Shown here: positions 42,777-51,556 of the stretch, piece after piece
How positions within the stretch are numbered: the stretch's first letter is position 1
Layout of the letters: the number at the start of each line of letters is the position of its first letter
Origin: Holophagales bacterium
GTDB lineage: Bacteria; Acidobacteriota; Thermoanaerobaculia; UBA5066
NCBI GenBank assembly: GCA_016714815.1
Contig: JADKBZ010000010.1
Span: 1 to 64,000 of the forward strand
Length of the DNA: 64,000 nucleotides
Direction: 5' to 3'
The notes under the pieces: generated by a model
Told to the model about the DNA's origin: nothing
The model's database searches: none
The model's input: only the letters and a program-made list of their open reading frames with translations
Program-made: the position numbers and the translations under genes

Positions 42777-44404
42777 CTCGGCAGCTTTCCCCAGGGACGA
42801 CGGGAGTCCGCCTCTGTTTCCGGGAGGAATCTCAGGACGATTGAATCCACTTCTTCGGGGAAGAGCGGTCCGTAAAAGAGCGGGTTTGAGCCCGGCGAGA
42901 TCCTGGGCCGCGTCGGGGTATCGAGCATGAGCATGCCGTCGTAGAACGGAACCTCGTCCCGCCCCTCCCCCGGAAGGTCCGCCCTCGCCGGCCTGGGGAA
43001 GCCCGGGTACGGCTTCGCCTCGAATCCGGGATGGTCCCCGAGAACCCAGCGATAGTCCCGTCGCGCGTCCTCTGTCTGGTGAACGCAGTAGCGGACCGTC
43101 CCCTCCTCATCGAGGCTGAACCAGGCGTAGCGGATGCCCCGGGCCTGCGTCACGCCGCCCGCGCCCCACATCGGGTAGCTGTAGGAGGCGCTGCTTCCGA
43201 TATGGACGGGCAGCTCGGCCGGCTCCTCGAACCACCAGGGGCGCGGCAGGAACCCCGGCCACGCGCAGCGGAGCGGTTCGATGTCCGAGTCTCCCCTCCC
43301 CTTGCGGGTGTGGTTCGCGAGGAAGGTCTTCCACTGGCGAAGGAGGTCCTTCTCGCCAGACTTGTACCAGCCCCCAATGAAGTACTCGGCGGGGTCGGCC
43401 TGAACGACCTCCGCGGAGAGACCGACGAGTCTCTCCTCGCTGTCGAAGAGGACCCGGACGAGTCGCCTGCGCCCGTGGATGACCCTTTTCGACGGGTTGG
43501 GCCAGGACTCGGGGATGTCGTCGTAGCCCTCGTAGGTCACGACGGCGTCGCGGACGTGCGGGGACAGGCTCGGTGGCGGCGGAAGGGCCTCGGCGATTCC
43601 CTCCGTCGGGCGCGGAGACACGCCGGGCCTCAGAAACGCGTCGGCACCGCTTCGAAACGCGAAGAGAGCGGGGCGCTCGGCGAGCTCGAGGCGTGCGCCC
43701 GCGGCGAGCCGCGCCAGGGCGGCCCTGCCGGCAGGCGTTTCGGCCCGAAACGCGAGGAGCACCCACGGTACGGGGCCGCCCGCCGTGATCGTCTCGGCGG
43801 GGACCGTCTCGAGGAGAAGCGTCGGATTCCCCGGATCTCCGAGAATCCCGGCCGTCCACTTCTGGCCTTCGGGGATCTGGAGTGTCGCGACGGCCTTCGC
43901 GAGGCCGTCGACGTCGAAGGGCGGCGCGTCTCGATTCGCTCCTTCGGCGGCGATGGACGTCGCGATCCAGATCGCCGCCGCGCGGGCGCTGTTGTGCTCG
44001 GGGAGGCACGACTCCTCACGGCTCACCCACGCCCATCCGGCAACGACGGCCCCGGGGATCGACCGCGAGCCGGCGGAGCCGCTCAAGTCGAGACGATCGA
44101 TCCCGAGCAGCCCCTGCTGGCGCTCGTCGCCCAGGTCGCGCCGGTCGCCCGACCGAACGGACGCCCCCGTACGCTGCGTCACGAGTGCGGCCACCCTCGC
44201 CGGATCCGCGAGGCGCGCGACCAGAAGCTCCTCGACGAGCTCCGCGGAGAGATGGCTCGAAGGCTTCGAGCATCCGGAGGCGCCCAGACTTGCCGCGACC
44301 GCGAGAACGATCGTGAAGCCCGGGCGGGGGCCTGCGCACCGGCCCACAGTCCCGGACGGGGGGGCCACCGCCCGACTCGCGAGACAGTCAGGTGTCGCCG
44401 CCAC
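42773..44404 (-). CDS. Lipoprotein of unknown function
   Basis: This protein of up to 543 residues carries a lipoprotein signal (TIVLAVAASLGASGC) followed by a Ser-rich linker. The C-terminal half is rich in aromatic residues and includes EYFIGGWYKSGEKDLLRQWKTFLANH and WFEEPAELPVHIGSSASYSYPMWGAGG. No family is recognised. The frame begins at GTG 44404; GTG 44347, just before the signal peptide, is an equally likely start and gives 524 residues. It is 6 nt downstream of the K+ channel gene and overlaps the next gene by ATGA. Confidence 0.6.
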   Translation of the reverse strand: MAATPDCLASRAVAPPSGTVGRCAGPRPGFTIVLAVAASLGASGCSKPSSHLSAELVEELLVARLADPARVAALVTQRTGASVRSGDRRDLGDERQQGLLGIDRLDLSGSAGSRSIPGAVVAGWAWVSREESCLPEHNSARAAAIWIATSIAAEGANRDAPPFDVDGLAKAVATLQIPEGQKWTAGILGDPGNPTLLLETVPAETITAGGPVPWVLLAFRAETPAGRAALARLAAGARLELAERPALFAFRSGADAFLRPGVSPRPTEGIAEALPPPPSLSPHVRDAVVTYEGYDDIPESWPNPSKRVIHGRRRLVRVLFDSEERLVGLSAEVVQADPAEYFIGGWYKSGEKDLLRQWKTFLANHTRKGRGDSDIEPLRCAWPGFLPRPWWFEEPAELPVHIGSSASYSYPMWGAGGVTQARGIRYAWFSLDEEGTVRYCVHQTEDARRDYRWVLGDHPGFEAKPYPGFPRPARADLPGEGRDEVPFYDGMLMLDTPTRPRISPGSNPLFYGPLFPEEVDSIVLRFLPETEADSRRPWGKLPR

Positions 44405-44410
44405 GACCGG

Positions 44411-45187
44411 TCATGTTATCTCAGGCTCTGCCTTCTCCTTGCGCTGCTCTCCTGCTCCGTGGAGCCGCTGCTTGTCCTCGAGCGCCGACCTGAGTCGTTC
44501 CACCTCTGCACGGAGCTCCTCCCTTTCCTCCGATGCCTCTGTCGCCGAAGGCTTGAGGAACCAGGAGGCCACGAATCCCGAAAAGGTTCCGAACAGCCCG
44601 ACGCCGGCGATCATCAGCGTCGCCGCGAGGATTCGGCCTTCCGGGGTCACGGGGTACCGGTCTCCGTATCCGACGGTCGTGATGGTGACGACGGCCCACC
44701 AGAGCGCGTCCTCGGGGCCCTTGATGTTCGCCTCCGGCACCGTCTCGAAGTGCAGGATGGCGACGCTCCCGATGACGACGAGGATGATCGAGACGAGCGT
44801 CGCCGCGAGGAACGTCCCCTCGGCTCGCCGGCGGAGGAGTGCGTCCGCGAGCACCTTGGCGGACCGAACCCCGCGCAGGACACGGACGATCCTCAGTACC
44901 CTCGCCATTCGCCCCACACGAAGGAAATCGACGGCGGGAATGCTCGAGATGAGGTCGAGCCAGCCCCACGTGCGGAAGTAGCGCCAGCGGTTCTCGGCCC
45001 GGAACAGGGAGACGGCGAAGTCTGCGAAGAAGAACACGCAGACCACGTTGTCGCCGAGTTCGAGGATCCGTCGCTCGTCGGATCCGAGAGGCACCATCAC
45101 CCCGGCACCCAGGATCGCCAGCGACAGGAAGCTCAGAACCAGCATGAAGAGGAGGTAGGCGCCGTCCGGCGGCCGCTGGGTGCTCAT
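44411..45187 (-). CDS. Voltage-gated-like potassium channel
   Basis: This 258-residue protein is a six-helix Kv-type channel subunit. The S4 segment has regularly spaced Arg (RVGRMARVLRIVRVLRGVRSAK). The pore helix and selectivity filter read WWAVVTITTVGYGDRYP, predicting K+ selectivity, and S6 contains a Gly hinge (IAGVGLFGTFSGF). The C-terminus is a probable coiled coil (about 218-250) that could tetramerise it. ATG 45187 overlaps the stop of the preceding ORF (ATGA). The link to two envelope proteins of unknown function downstream is notable. Confidence 0.92.
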   Translation of the reverse strand: MSTQRPPDGAYLLFMLVLSFLSLAILGAGVMVPLGSDERRILELGDNVVCVFFFADFAVSLFRAENRWRYFRTWGWLDLISSIPAVDFLRVGRMARVLRIVRVLRGVRSAKVLADALLRRRAEGTFLAATLVSIILVVIGSVAILHFETVPEANIKGPEDALWWAVVTITTVGYGDRYPVTPEGRILAATLMIAGVGLFGTFSGFVASWFLKPSATEASEEREELRAEVERLRSALEDKQRLHGAGEQRKEKAEPEIT

Positions 45188-45624
45188 GGGTCGCCCTCAC
45201 CGCTTCTGACGATCGACTCGACCGCCCGCCACTCGCCCTCGGCATCGAGATTCCTCCGGGCGTATTCGGCGGACAGGAGCGACTCGTCGAGGAAACCATC
45301 GTACTTCTCGGATTCCTTGTTCAGAACCGCCGCGGCGAGTGCTTCGGGGGGATGCGTCGTCGATCCGCTGCGTACGAGCCTTCGAGTCCCAAGCCCCATG
45401 CGGACGAAGTTGTCGCGTGCCTCCCGGAGCAAGCGGCGGGCAGGCTCGTCGAGGCAGGACGGTTCCTCCTCGTCATCCATCAGTCTCAGCATTTCGGCCC
45501 GCAACTCGTCATGGACTGATCCACCCTCCCCACCGAAGCGGGGCGGCCGTCCGGCCGGGCGCGCCACAACGTCGACGACCCGCTTTTCAGGCCCGACTCC
45601 CTGGTCCCCGCATCCCGTGCTCAT
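45184..45624 (-). CDS. Protein of unknown function upstream of the K+ channel
   Basis: From ATG 45624 (AGGGA about 6 nt upstream) this protein has 146 residues; a GTG at 45639 is an alternative but sits inside a palindrome. It is acidic and helical: HDELRAEMLRLMDDEEEPSCLDEPARRLLREARDNFVRMGL. This segment faintly resembles the C-terminal end of large DEAD/DEAH-type helicases, so it may be a remnant; the resemblance is weak. Its stop overlaps the channel start, so co-translation is likely. Confidence 0.5.
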   Translation of the reverse strand: MSTGCGDQGVGPEKRVVDVVARPAGRPPRFGGEGGSVHDELRAEMLRLMDDEEEPSCLDEPARRLLREARDNFVRMGLGTRRLVRSGSTTHPPEALAAAVLNKESEKYDGFLDESLLSAEYARRNLDAEGEWRAVESIVRSGEGDP

Positions 45625-45632
45625 CGCCGTCC

Positions 45633-45645
45633 CTATCACTGATAG
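45633..45645. promoter_or_regulatory. Tet-operator-like palindrome CTATCACTGATAG
   Basis: CTATCA and TGATAG form a perfect 6-1-6 inverted repeat between the divergent starts at 45624 and 45766. The half-sites are the same as in the tet operator core. A TetR-family repressor could bind here; none is encoded in the window. Confidence 0.4.
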
Positions 45646-45765
45646 CCTATTACGCCAGGCTGGAATCTATCGAGGGGAGATCGAGTTCTTTTGATCTGAC
45701 GACTTGCCCGGCGCGCCTGAGGGCGCACACCCGGCGCAATGCCCTCGAGGGGGCATGGAGGATCT

Positions 45766-46947
45766 ATGTCGAAAAGGAAACTGCCCAACCCGTCGTCCAC
45801 GACCGCCTACAAGCAGGCCCACACGATGGCCACGAGCGCGATGGCCGCCGTCCCGGAAGAGAAGTGGGACGGCGTCGCGCGGCGACTCCTGATGGACGTC
45901 GTGACCAAGGCCACCTCTCCTGCGAACGACGAGGTCGTCGCTCTTGGCATCGTCGGCGCCATCGTCACGCGCACCACGGCTCTGCTGGAGCCCCAGGGGT
46001 ACGACGAGAGGCGGCAAACGGTGCGCGGCTACATCGACTATTTCCTGGACCTGTACGACCAGATTCCCGGTCACGGCGACCGCGTCTACAAGGGCGTGCC
46101 GGGACTGCCCGAGGTGCCGTTCCTGGAGGTCAAACGGGCGCTGCTGCGGCAGGTGTTCACGTGGGCGATCCACGCCTTCGGGGAGTCGTTCGACGACGCC
46201 GACGAGGCCGTGCAGGTGCGGCTGGTGCAGCGACTCTACGACCCGCAGCGGCGTCCGTGGCCGGACCGAGACGACTCGGAGTGCTCCGTCGCGACCGTCG
46301 CCGACGCGGAGCGGCTCATGATCCTCGACGTGCTGCGCGAGGACTACCCCTTCGAGCTCGGCGTCGCGGAGGCTCTGCTGCAGCTGCCTGACCTGCCGGA
46401 CGAGCTGCGCGTCTTCATCGGCAAGCGGCGCATCCACCTCGGCGGCGCCAAGATGGTGAAGCAGGACGTGCGGAACGCAGAGATGCTGGAGCCGCTCTCA
46501 TTCGAGGAACTCAGCCCCCTGCTGCTGTCCGCCCTGCGCCATTACGTCTTCGCGAGCAACGTCGGAAAGGGGCTACGTGAACTGCTGAACGAGCAGATCG
46601 ACGTCGCGCGCGATCCGGGTCCGGGGGCTGCCACTCTTGCCACCCCCGCGTGGTTCATCAGCATCACGGTCGCCGAAACTCTCGTCCCCGCCGTCACGAT
46701 CGACGTGGTGCTGAGCGGCGAGGGCTCCGCGAGCGAGCGCGACCACCTCGCCAGCGCGATCGCCCGCGCGCTCGACGAGTACTCGGCGCGCACGGCGTGG
46801 TATCGGAGGGATGGCTTTCTGAAGCCTCTCCGGCTCCGCCTGCTCGACGCCACGCGACCGTCCGTCGAGTTGGGGGAGTGGGCGATCCGCACCGAGGCCC
46901 CCCCCGCGAAGGTCAAGGACGACTCACCGGCTGACATGTGGACGTAG
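45766..46947 (+). CDS. ORFan protein of unknown function, atypical codon use
   Basis: This 393-residue soluble protein starts at ATG 45766 behind GGAGGATCT. It has a basic N-terminus (SKRKLPNPSSTTAYKQ), a long helical middle (LMDVVTKATSPANDEVVALGIVGAIVTR, VKRALLRQVFTWAIHAFGESFDD) and a more beta-rich end. I recognise no domain. Leucine is mostly CTG and valine often GTG here, whereas CTC and GTC dominate the neighbours, suggesting recent acquisition. It ends 469 bp before tRNA-Ala. Confidence 0.6.
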   Translation: MSKRKLPNPSSTTAYKQAHTMATSAMAAVPEEKWDGVARRLLMDVVTKATSPANDEVVALGIVGAIVTRTTALLEPQGYDERRQTVRGYIDYFLDLYDQIPGHGDRVYKGVPGLPEVPFLEVKRALLRQVFTWAIHAFGESFDDADEAVQVRLVQRLYDPQRRPWPDRDDSECSVATVADAERLMILDVLREDYPFELGVAEALLQLPDLPDELRVFIGKRRIHLGGAKMVKQDVRNAEMLEPLSFEELSPLLLSALRHYVFASNVGKGLRELLNEQIDVARDPGPGAATLATPAWFISITVAETLVPAVTIDVVLSGEGSASERDHLASAIARALDEYSARTAWYRRDGFLKPLRLRLLDATRPSVELGEWAIRTEAPPAKVKDDSPADMWT

Positions 46948-47370
46948 CCGTTCACGCCGTGGCTGAGATGCCCCGCCCGGCAAGTACCAGCGGTGCGTCC
47001 ATGCCTCCCTCGCCTATGGTGGGTCTGCGGTGCCGCCGATGGAACGACAGTGAAGAAGTAGCGATCTTGCAGTCGCGGCACGCATCCCAGGCTCCCTTCG
47101 CCAGGTCGCGCCCTTCCCAACGCATCCGCTGGCGCGAGTCGCGACATAGCCAGCTCGACGGACTGACCGGAAAACGAAGGTGCGCCCCAGCCTCGTCTGA
47201 AGTGAGGCCGGGCGCGGCGTCACCGGCGGACTGCCCTTTTGTCTGCTTTGTCGGGTCCATCCCTGCTCGTGTCCAGAAAACCGAGGCGTTTTGGAGGCGC
47301 AGAGTGGAAAGGCCGATCTGGTTGAAACCGACTCCCGGCGGAGCGGAGGGGGAGCGGAAGGCCCCTCCAA
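46948..47370. other. Gene-free stretch before the tRNA terminator
   Basis: No convincing gene is seen in this stretch of about 420 bp. A plus-strand frame that runs on into the tRNA encodes GGAEEDRTPDL, the well-known spurious translation of tRNA antisense, and lacks coding character. Base composition is slightly less GC-rich than the rest. No direct repeat of the tRNA end was found by eye. Confidence 0.5.
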
Positions 47371-47398
47371 AGAAAACGCGCCGGGGTTCGCCCGGCGC
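47371..47398 (-). terminator. Intrinsic terminator of tRNA-Ala
   Basis: On the minus strand GCGCCGGG and CCCGGCGC form an 8-bp stem with a 5-nt loop, followed directly by GTTTTCT. It lies about 20 nt after the CCA end of the tRNA and is the clearest intrinsic terminator in the window. Confidence 0.75.
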
Positions 47399-47416
47399 TA
47401 AGTCTTTTAAATTGAA

Positions 47417-47492
47417 TGGTGGAGCTGAGGAGGATCGAACTCCCGACCTCTAGAGTGCGATTCTAGCGCTCTCCCAGCTGAGCTACAGCCCC
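47417..47492 (-). tRNA. tRNA-Ala (anticodon CGC)
   Basis: The 76 nt fold into a standard cloverleaf. The acceptor stem GGGGCTG/CAGCTCC contains the alanine identity pair G3-U70. The D arm is GCTC..GAGC, and the anticodon stem CTAGA/TCTAG holds the loop ATCGCAC with anticodon CGC, reading GCG. The discriminator is A and the CCA end is encoded in the gene. Confidence 0.95.
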
Positions 47493-47532
47493 ACCGTGGG
47501 GTCGGAGAATCTAGCCGGTACGGGCGGATTCG

Positions 47533-48990
47533 TCAATCGGAGGCGTTCGGAGAGCCGTTCGAAGTGCCGCCCGGTGCCGAGCCCATCGCGAACCTGGCAC
47601 CGTCGCCTTCCGCAGGCCCCGCGACGGCTCCGGTCGCGGGGAGCGCGGGATGAACCCCGGAACCGTGCCCCTCCCCCTTCCCCGCTCCGCGCCGGGCCTG
47701 GGCTTCCGGCGGGCCGAGGCGGAGGTCGCTGCTCCCTTCGCTCTCGGACCGGCGCCGCGCGTGCGGCCGGTAGACGTCCTCGAGGCTGGTCCCCTGCAGC
47801 ACGCCCCGCTCCTCGGCGTCGGCGCGCAGGTAGAGGGCTCGGAGGATGGCCGCGACGGGCTCGGCTGCCGTGGGAACCGCGCGGGGCGCCGCCTCGCCCA
47901 CGGCGCGGGCGACGGCATAGAGGGTGACGGTGTCGGGGGGGCGCGCCAGGCGGACGCACTCTCCCGTCACCTCCACGAGCCCCGCGTTGCCGAGCCGCTT
48001 CAGCCGGGACCTGAGGTCGTCGGGAGGGCGGCCGCAGGCCTGGGCCAGCGAGGGGACGTCGAGGGAGACGCCCGCGTGCCACGCCTCGGTCAGGCGGAGG
48101 AGGAGCTGCACCGCCTCCTCGAGCGCGCCCGGTTTCTTCGCGGCGGGCGGCGGGGCGTCGTGGGCGAGGAGCTCGTCGCGGAACTGGACGGCGTGCGCGA
48201 ACGAGAAGCCGAAGAGGAGGATGGTCCAGGCGAAGCCGGTGACCGTGACGAAGACGGCGATGGCGCTGATCGCGCCGTAGACCTTCGCGGCGCCGGCGGC
48301 AGCGACGAACCCGAGGGTGAAGAGCTGCCGGAGGCCGGTCAGCCCGATGCCGGCGAGGACTCCGGCCGCCGCGGCCGCGCCCCACCGGACCTGGGACGAC
48401 GGGATGACTTTGTAGACGAGGGTCAGCCCGACGATCGACGCCAGGAGGCCGCGCAGGTGGAGCTGCGTGAGGGGAAGACCCGACTCGAGGAGGAACGAGG
48501 TCGCGACCCCGAGTGCGACCGGCCCGAAGACGACGACGAGGACGGCGAGGGAGAGCCTCTGACTGATGCGCCTCGGCCGGAGGGTCCCCCAGAGGTGGTT
48601 CGCGGCCCCCTCGACGTCGAAGTAGACGCGCAGCGACGTGAGGACGAGGAGCGCCGTCGCCACCCACGAGGCCGCCTGGGCCTCGTCGACGAGCGCCTCC
48701 ACCCCCTGCAGGACCTCGCGCGAGGTGCCGGGGACGAAGAAGCGGAGAAGCCGGAAGAAGCCCGTCCCCCGTTCGCCGAAGAAGGTCGAGGTGAGGACGG
48801 TGACCGCGGCGACGAGCGGGATGAACGAGAGGAGGGAGGAGTAGGCGAGACCGGCGGCGAGGCCGACGCCGCGCCCGTCGAGGAACGATCGGCCGCTCCG
48901 GCGAAGGACCACCCACGCGAGCGCGAGGGCCCGCCCGATCCCCTTGAGCTCGGGGGCGCGGACGGGGAAAGCCCCGGTGCCCCGGCCCAG
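47533..48990 (-). CDS. YihY/virulence factor BrkB-family membrane protein
   Basis: The family signature lies near the N-terminus (FLDGRGVGLAAGLAYSSLLSFIPLV), followed by about six helices to residue 290 and then a cytoplasmic winged-helix-like region. The last 90 residues are low-complexity. The family was once called RNase BN but its function is unknown. The usual start would be GTG 48912, which has no Shine-Dalgarno and removes the likely segment ELKGIGRALALAW. CTG 48990 is preferred: it lies 1 nt after the upstream stop and 6 nt behind GGAGG, giving 485 residues. Confidence 0.8.
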   Translation of the reverse strand: MGRGTGAFPVRAPELKGIGRALALAWVVLRRSGRSFLDGRGVGLAAGLAYSSLLSFIPLVAAVTVLTSTFFGERGTGFFRLLRFFVPGTSREVLQGVEALVDEAQAASWVATALLVLTSLRVYFDVEGAANHLWGTLRPRRISQRLSLAVLVVVFGPVALGVATSFLLESGLPLTQLHLRGLLASIVGLTLVYKVIPSSQVRWGAAAAAGVLAGIGLTGLRQLFTLGFVAAAGAAKVYGAISAIAVFVTVTGFAWTILLFGFSFAHAVQFRDELLAHDAPPPAAKKPGALEEAVQLLLRLTEAWHAGVSLDVPSLAQACGRPPDDLRSRLKRLGNAGLVEVTGECVRLARPPDTVTLYAVARAVGEAAPRAVPTAAEPVAAILRALYLRADAEERGVLQGTSLEDVYRPHARRRSESEGSSDLRLGPPEAQARRGAGKGEGHGSGVHPALPATGAVAGPAEGDGARFAMGSAPGGTSNGSPNASD

Positions 48991-48991
48991 G

Positions 48992-50380
48992 TCAGACCTC
49001 CACGACGTCGTCGGGCTCGGGGACGCGAACGTCCAGTCCGAGCTCCGAGCGGAGTCGGGCGGCGAAGACGTCCTGCGCCGCCGGCTCGCCGTGGGTGAGG
49101 TAGACGAGCTTCGGCGGAACGGGAGCCGAGCGGATCCACCCGATGATCTCGTTGGCGTCGGCGTGGGCCGAGAGGGCCGGGATCTGCCGGATCTCCGCTT
49201 TCACGGTGAGCCCTTCCCCGAGGACGGTCACGTCCCGCTCCCCTTCCACGAGCCGCCGCCCGAGCGACCCTTCGGCCTGGTAGCCGACGAAGAGGACGGT
49301 GCTGCGCGCGTCGGGAAGGCGGCGGAGGAGGTGGTGCAGGACGCGCCCGCCGGTCGCCATTCCCGAGGCGGAGATGATGATGCCGGGGCCGGGCTGGTCG
49401 TTCAGCTTCTTCGACTCGTCCCGCTTCCTCACGACCGTGAAGTAGTGCGTCTCGAGCGGGGAGCCGACGTGGTCCTCGAGCTCGAGCATCTCGAGGTCGT
49501 GCTCGGAGCGGTAGCGGCAGTAGAGCTCGACGACGGAGTTGGCCATCGGCGAGTCGACGTAGACCGGGACTTTCGGGAGGCGCCCCTCTTCGAAGAGCTC
49601 GAAGAGGTGATAGAGGATCTCCTGCGTCCGCCCGACGGCGAAGGCGGGGATGACGGCGAAGCCCCCGCGCCGGAAGGCCTCGGAAAGCTCCCGCCGGAGC
49701 TCTTCCTTGGGAGACGTCGCCTCGTGCAGGCGGTCGCCGTAGGTCGACTCGCAGACGAGAACGTCGCAGGCGGGGAGCGGGGCGGGGTCGTGGAGGATCG
49801 GGACGGCCCTCCGCCCCAGGTCGCCGGAGAAGACGACGGTCTTCCAGCCGGCGTCCCCGTCGCGGAACCGGATCTCGGCAAAGGCGGCCCCGAGGATGTG
49901 CCCGGCCCGGTGGAGCGTCGCCTTCAGCCCCTTGTGAAGCGTCGTCTCCTGGTCGAACTCCAGCCGCTGGAGGAGCCGGAGCGAGCGGTTGGCGTCCTCC
50001 TCGGTGTAGAGGGCACGGGCGGGCTGGTGCCTGGAGAAGCCCTTCTTGTTGGCAAAGCGGGCCTCTTCTTCCTGCAGCCCCCCGGAATCGGGGAGGAGGA
50101 CGCCGAGGAGCGCCTTCGTCGGAGGGGTCGCCAGCGCCCGCCCCGTGAAGCCGTCGGCGGCGAGGCGGGGAAAGTAGCCGGTGTGGTCGATGTGCGCGTG
50201 GGTGAAAAGGACGTCGTCTACGGAGGCGGGGCTGAAGGCGAGCGGCCTCCAGTTCCGCTGGTGCATCTCGAAACCGCCCTGGAAGAGCCCGCAGTCGACG
50301 AGGAGGCGGTAGCGATCGAGGGTGAGGAGGTACTTCGAGCCGGTCACCGTCCTGGCCGCACCGTGAAAGCCGATCTTCAT
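48992..50380 (-). CDS. Metallo-beta-lactamase/beta-CASP RNase-like hydrolase
   Basis: This 462-residue protein has an MBL core with HAHIDHTGYFP, the later ligands AGHILGAAF and FSGDLGRR, and the beta-CASP insert (PAFAVGRTQEILYHL). It ends in an RNA-specificity-like segment (LSAHADANEIIGWI, LTHGEPAAQDVFA). These are marks of CPSF73/archaeal-type RNA exonucleases (YSH1 family). It probably processes RNA in the cytoplasm with two Zn ions. ATG 50380 follows GGGAGGAGG; upstream in-frame extensions lack family character. YihY follows in the same run. Confidence 0.92.
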   Translation of the reverse strand: MKIGFHGAARTVTGSKYLLTLDRYRLLVDCGLFQGGFEMHQRNWRPLAFSPASVDDVLFTHAHIDHTGYFPRLAADGFTGRALATPPTKALLGVLLPDSGGLQEEEARFANKKGFSRHQPARALYTEEDANRSLRLLQRLEFDQETTLHKGLKATLHRAGHILGAAFAEIRFRDGDAGWKTVVFSGDLGRRAVPILHDPAPLPACDVLVCESTYGDRLHEATSPKEELRRELSEAFRRGGFAVIPAFAVGRTQEILYHLFELFEEGRLPKVPVYVDSPMANSVVELYCRYRSEHDLEMLELEDHVGSPLETHYFTVVRKRDESKKLNDQPGPGIIISASGMATGGRVLHHLLRRLPDARSTVLFVGYQAEGSLGRRLVEGERDVTVLGEGLTVKAEIRQIPALSAHADANEIIGWIRSAPVPPKLVYLTHGEPAAQDVFAARLRSELGLDVRVPEPDDVVEV

Positions 50381-50483
50381 CGGATCCTCCTCCCTCCATC
50401 GTAGACCCGGGCGTCCGATCGCGGTGGAAGGGGTCCTCCTGCCGTGCGAAGATTCACGTCTGACTACTGGAAGGGAGGTCCTG

Positions 50484-50762
50484 ATGGCCGAAACGATCGA
50501 CGCCGCGAAGATGATCGACGAGAAGATCGACGCAGCCCGGGAGGGCTTTGGCGGACGCGTGAAGGAGAAGATGGGCGAGGTCGCGGAAGGGGTCAAGAAC
50601 CGCGCGGGCGCCCTCCGGGACAAGATCCGCGACACGGACTGGGACGAGGTGACCGACAAGGCCACCGATTACGTCCGGCAGAACCCGGGCAAGTCGCTGG
50701 CGATCGCCCTCGGCGTCGGCTTCGCCCTCGGGTTCCTCCTCCGCCGGCGGAGCGACGACTGA
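50484..50762 (+). CDS. YqjD/ElaB-like (DUF883) small membrane protein
   Basis: This 92-residue protein has an amphipathic, charged helical N-terminal part (EGFGGRVKEKMGEVAEGVKNRAG) and one C-terminal membrane segment (PGKSLAIALGVGFALGFLLRRR). This matches DUF883 proteins, which tether ribosomes or other partners to the inner membrane in stationary phase. ATG 50484 follows GGGAGG. The stop overlaps the next start by 1 nt (TGATG). Confidence 0.8.
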   Translation: MAETIDAAKMIDEKIDAAREGFGGRVKEKMGEVAEGVKNRAGALRDKIRDTDWDEVTDKATDYVRQNPGKSLAIALGVGFALGFLLRRRSDD

Positions 50763-51046
50763 TGTCGGAGCCGACGATCCGCCCGCCGGCTCCGCACGGA
50801 GCCTCGCCGGACGGCCCCGTCGGGGGTGCCGAGGCGCCGTTCGCGTTCGAGCGGAGCCTCGAGCTTCAGAACGTCGCCCTCGACGTCGTCCGGAAGTACC
50901 CCGTCCCGTGCCTCATCGGCGCGGCCGCCCTGGGGTTCTGGATCGGGCGGCACCGCGGGAAGGCGATTGCCGCGGCCGCCGGCGCCCTGGCGACGAACGC
51001 GGTGCTGAAGCAGCTCTCGCGGGCCTTCGAGTCGAACGACTTCTGA
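50762..51046 (+). CDS. Small membrane protein paired with DUF883 protein
   Basis: This 94-residue protein has a Pro-rich N-terminus (RPPAPHGASPDGPVGG) and a membrane segment with a basic end (VPCLIGAAALGFWIGRHRGK), then a second weak hydrophobic stretch (AIAAAAGALATNAVLKQL). The arrangement echoes the preceding protein and suggests a partner. No family is recognised. Its start is fixed by the TGATG overlap. Confidence 0.65.
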   Translation: MSEPTIRPPAPHGASPDGPVGGAEAPFAFERSLELQNVALDVVRKYPVPCLIGAAALGFWIGRHRGKAIAAAAGALATNAVLKQLSRAFESNDF

Positions 51047-51204
51047 CGGGCAGAAGCGCTCGCAGCCCGGCCCCACCAGGGACCGGGCCGCGGGCTGCAG
51101 GAACTTTCCGGTCGAGCGCGCCCTTAAGGGGCGATACTGGGGCCGCGGTGGCCGTACCGCTCCGGACGACCGAGGCGGGCCGTCTCCGCGGAACGAGGTG
51201 AGCC

Positions 51205-51537
51205 ATGAACGACGAGCCGAAGGAAGCCACAGGGCACGACTGGAGCGGGGTTGCGTCCGTGGGGACGAAGTCCGAGGCCAGTTTCATCGTCGGGTTCCTC
51301 GAGAGCCGCGGTATCCCCACGCGCCTCGTCGACAAGAGCTTCTCGCAGAACCCCGTTCCGGCCGACGAGGACCTTTCCGACATCGAGGTCGCGGTCCCCT
51401 CGGACCGCTTCGCGGAGGCGGCCGCCGCCCTCGAGAAGCGCGACGAGGCTTTCGCCTCGGCCACCGAGGGGGAGGCGACGCTCATGACGGACGAAGGCCC
51501 CGCCGAGATCGACCCGACGGAGAACGGGTCGAACTGA
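51205..51537 (+). CDS. DUF2007-like putative signal-transducing protein
   Basis: This 110-residue protein has a compact domain of ferredoxin-like type (VASVGTKSEASFIVGFLESRGIPTRLVDKS, then DLSDIEVAVPSDRFAEAAAALE), which fits the DUF2007 pattern of shared residues in an alpha-beta sandwich. The C-terminal 30 residues are acidic. ATG 51205 follows GAGGTGAG. It precedes the Ser/Thr kinase gene by 19 nt, so a signalling link is possible. Confidence 0.7.
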   Translation: MNDEPKEATGHDWSGVASVGTKSEASFIVGFLESRGIPTRLVDKSFSQNPVPADEDLSDIEVAVPSDRFAEAAAALEKRDEAFASATEGEATLMTDEGPAEIDPTENGSN

Positions 51538-51556
51538 CTAGAATCCCCGAATCGGC

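Noticed and set aside
46938..47453. 171-codon plus-strand reading frame ending in GGAEEDRTPDL
   Set aside because: The end is the antisense translation of tRNA-Ala, a well-known artefact, and the rest has no coding character or ribosome-binding site.
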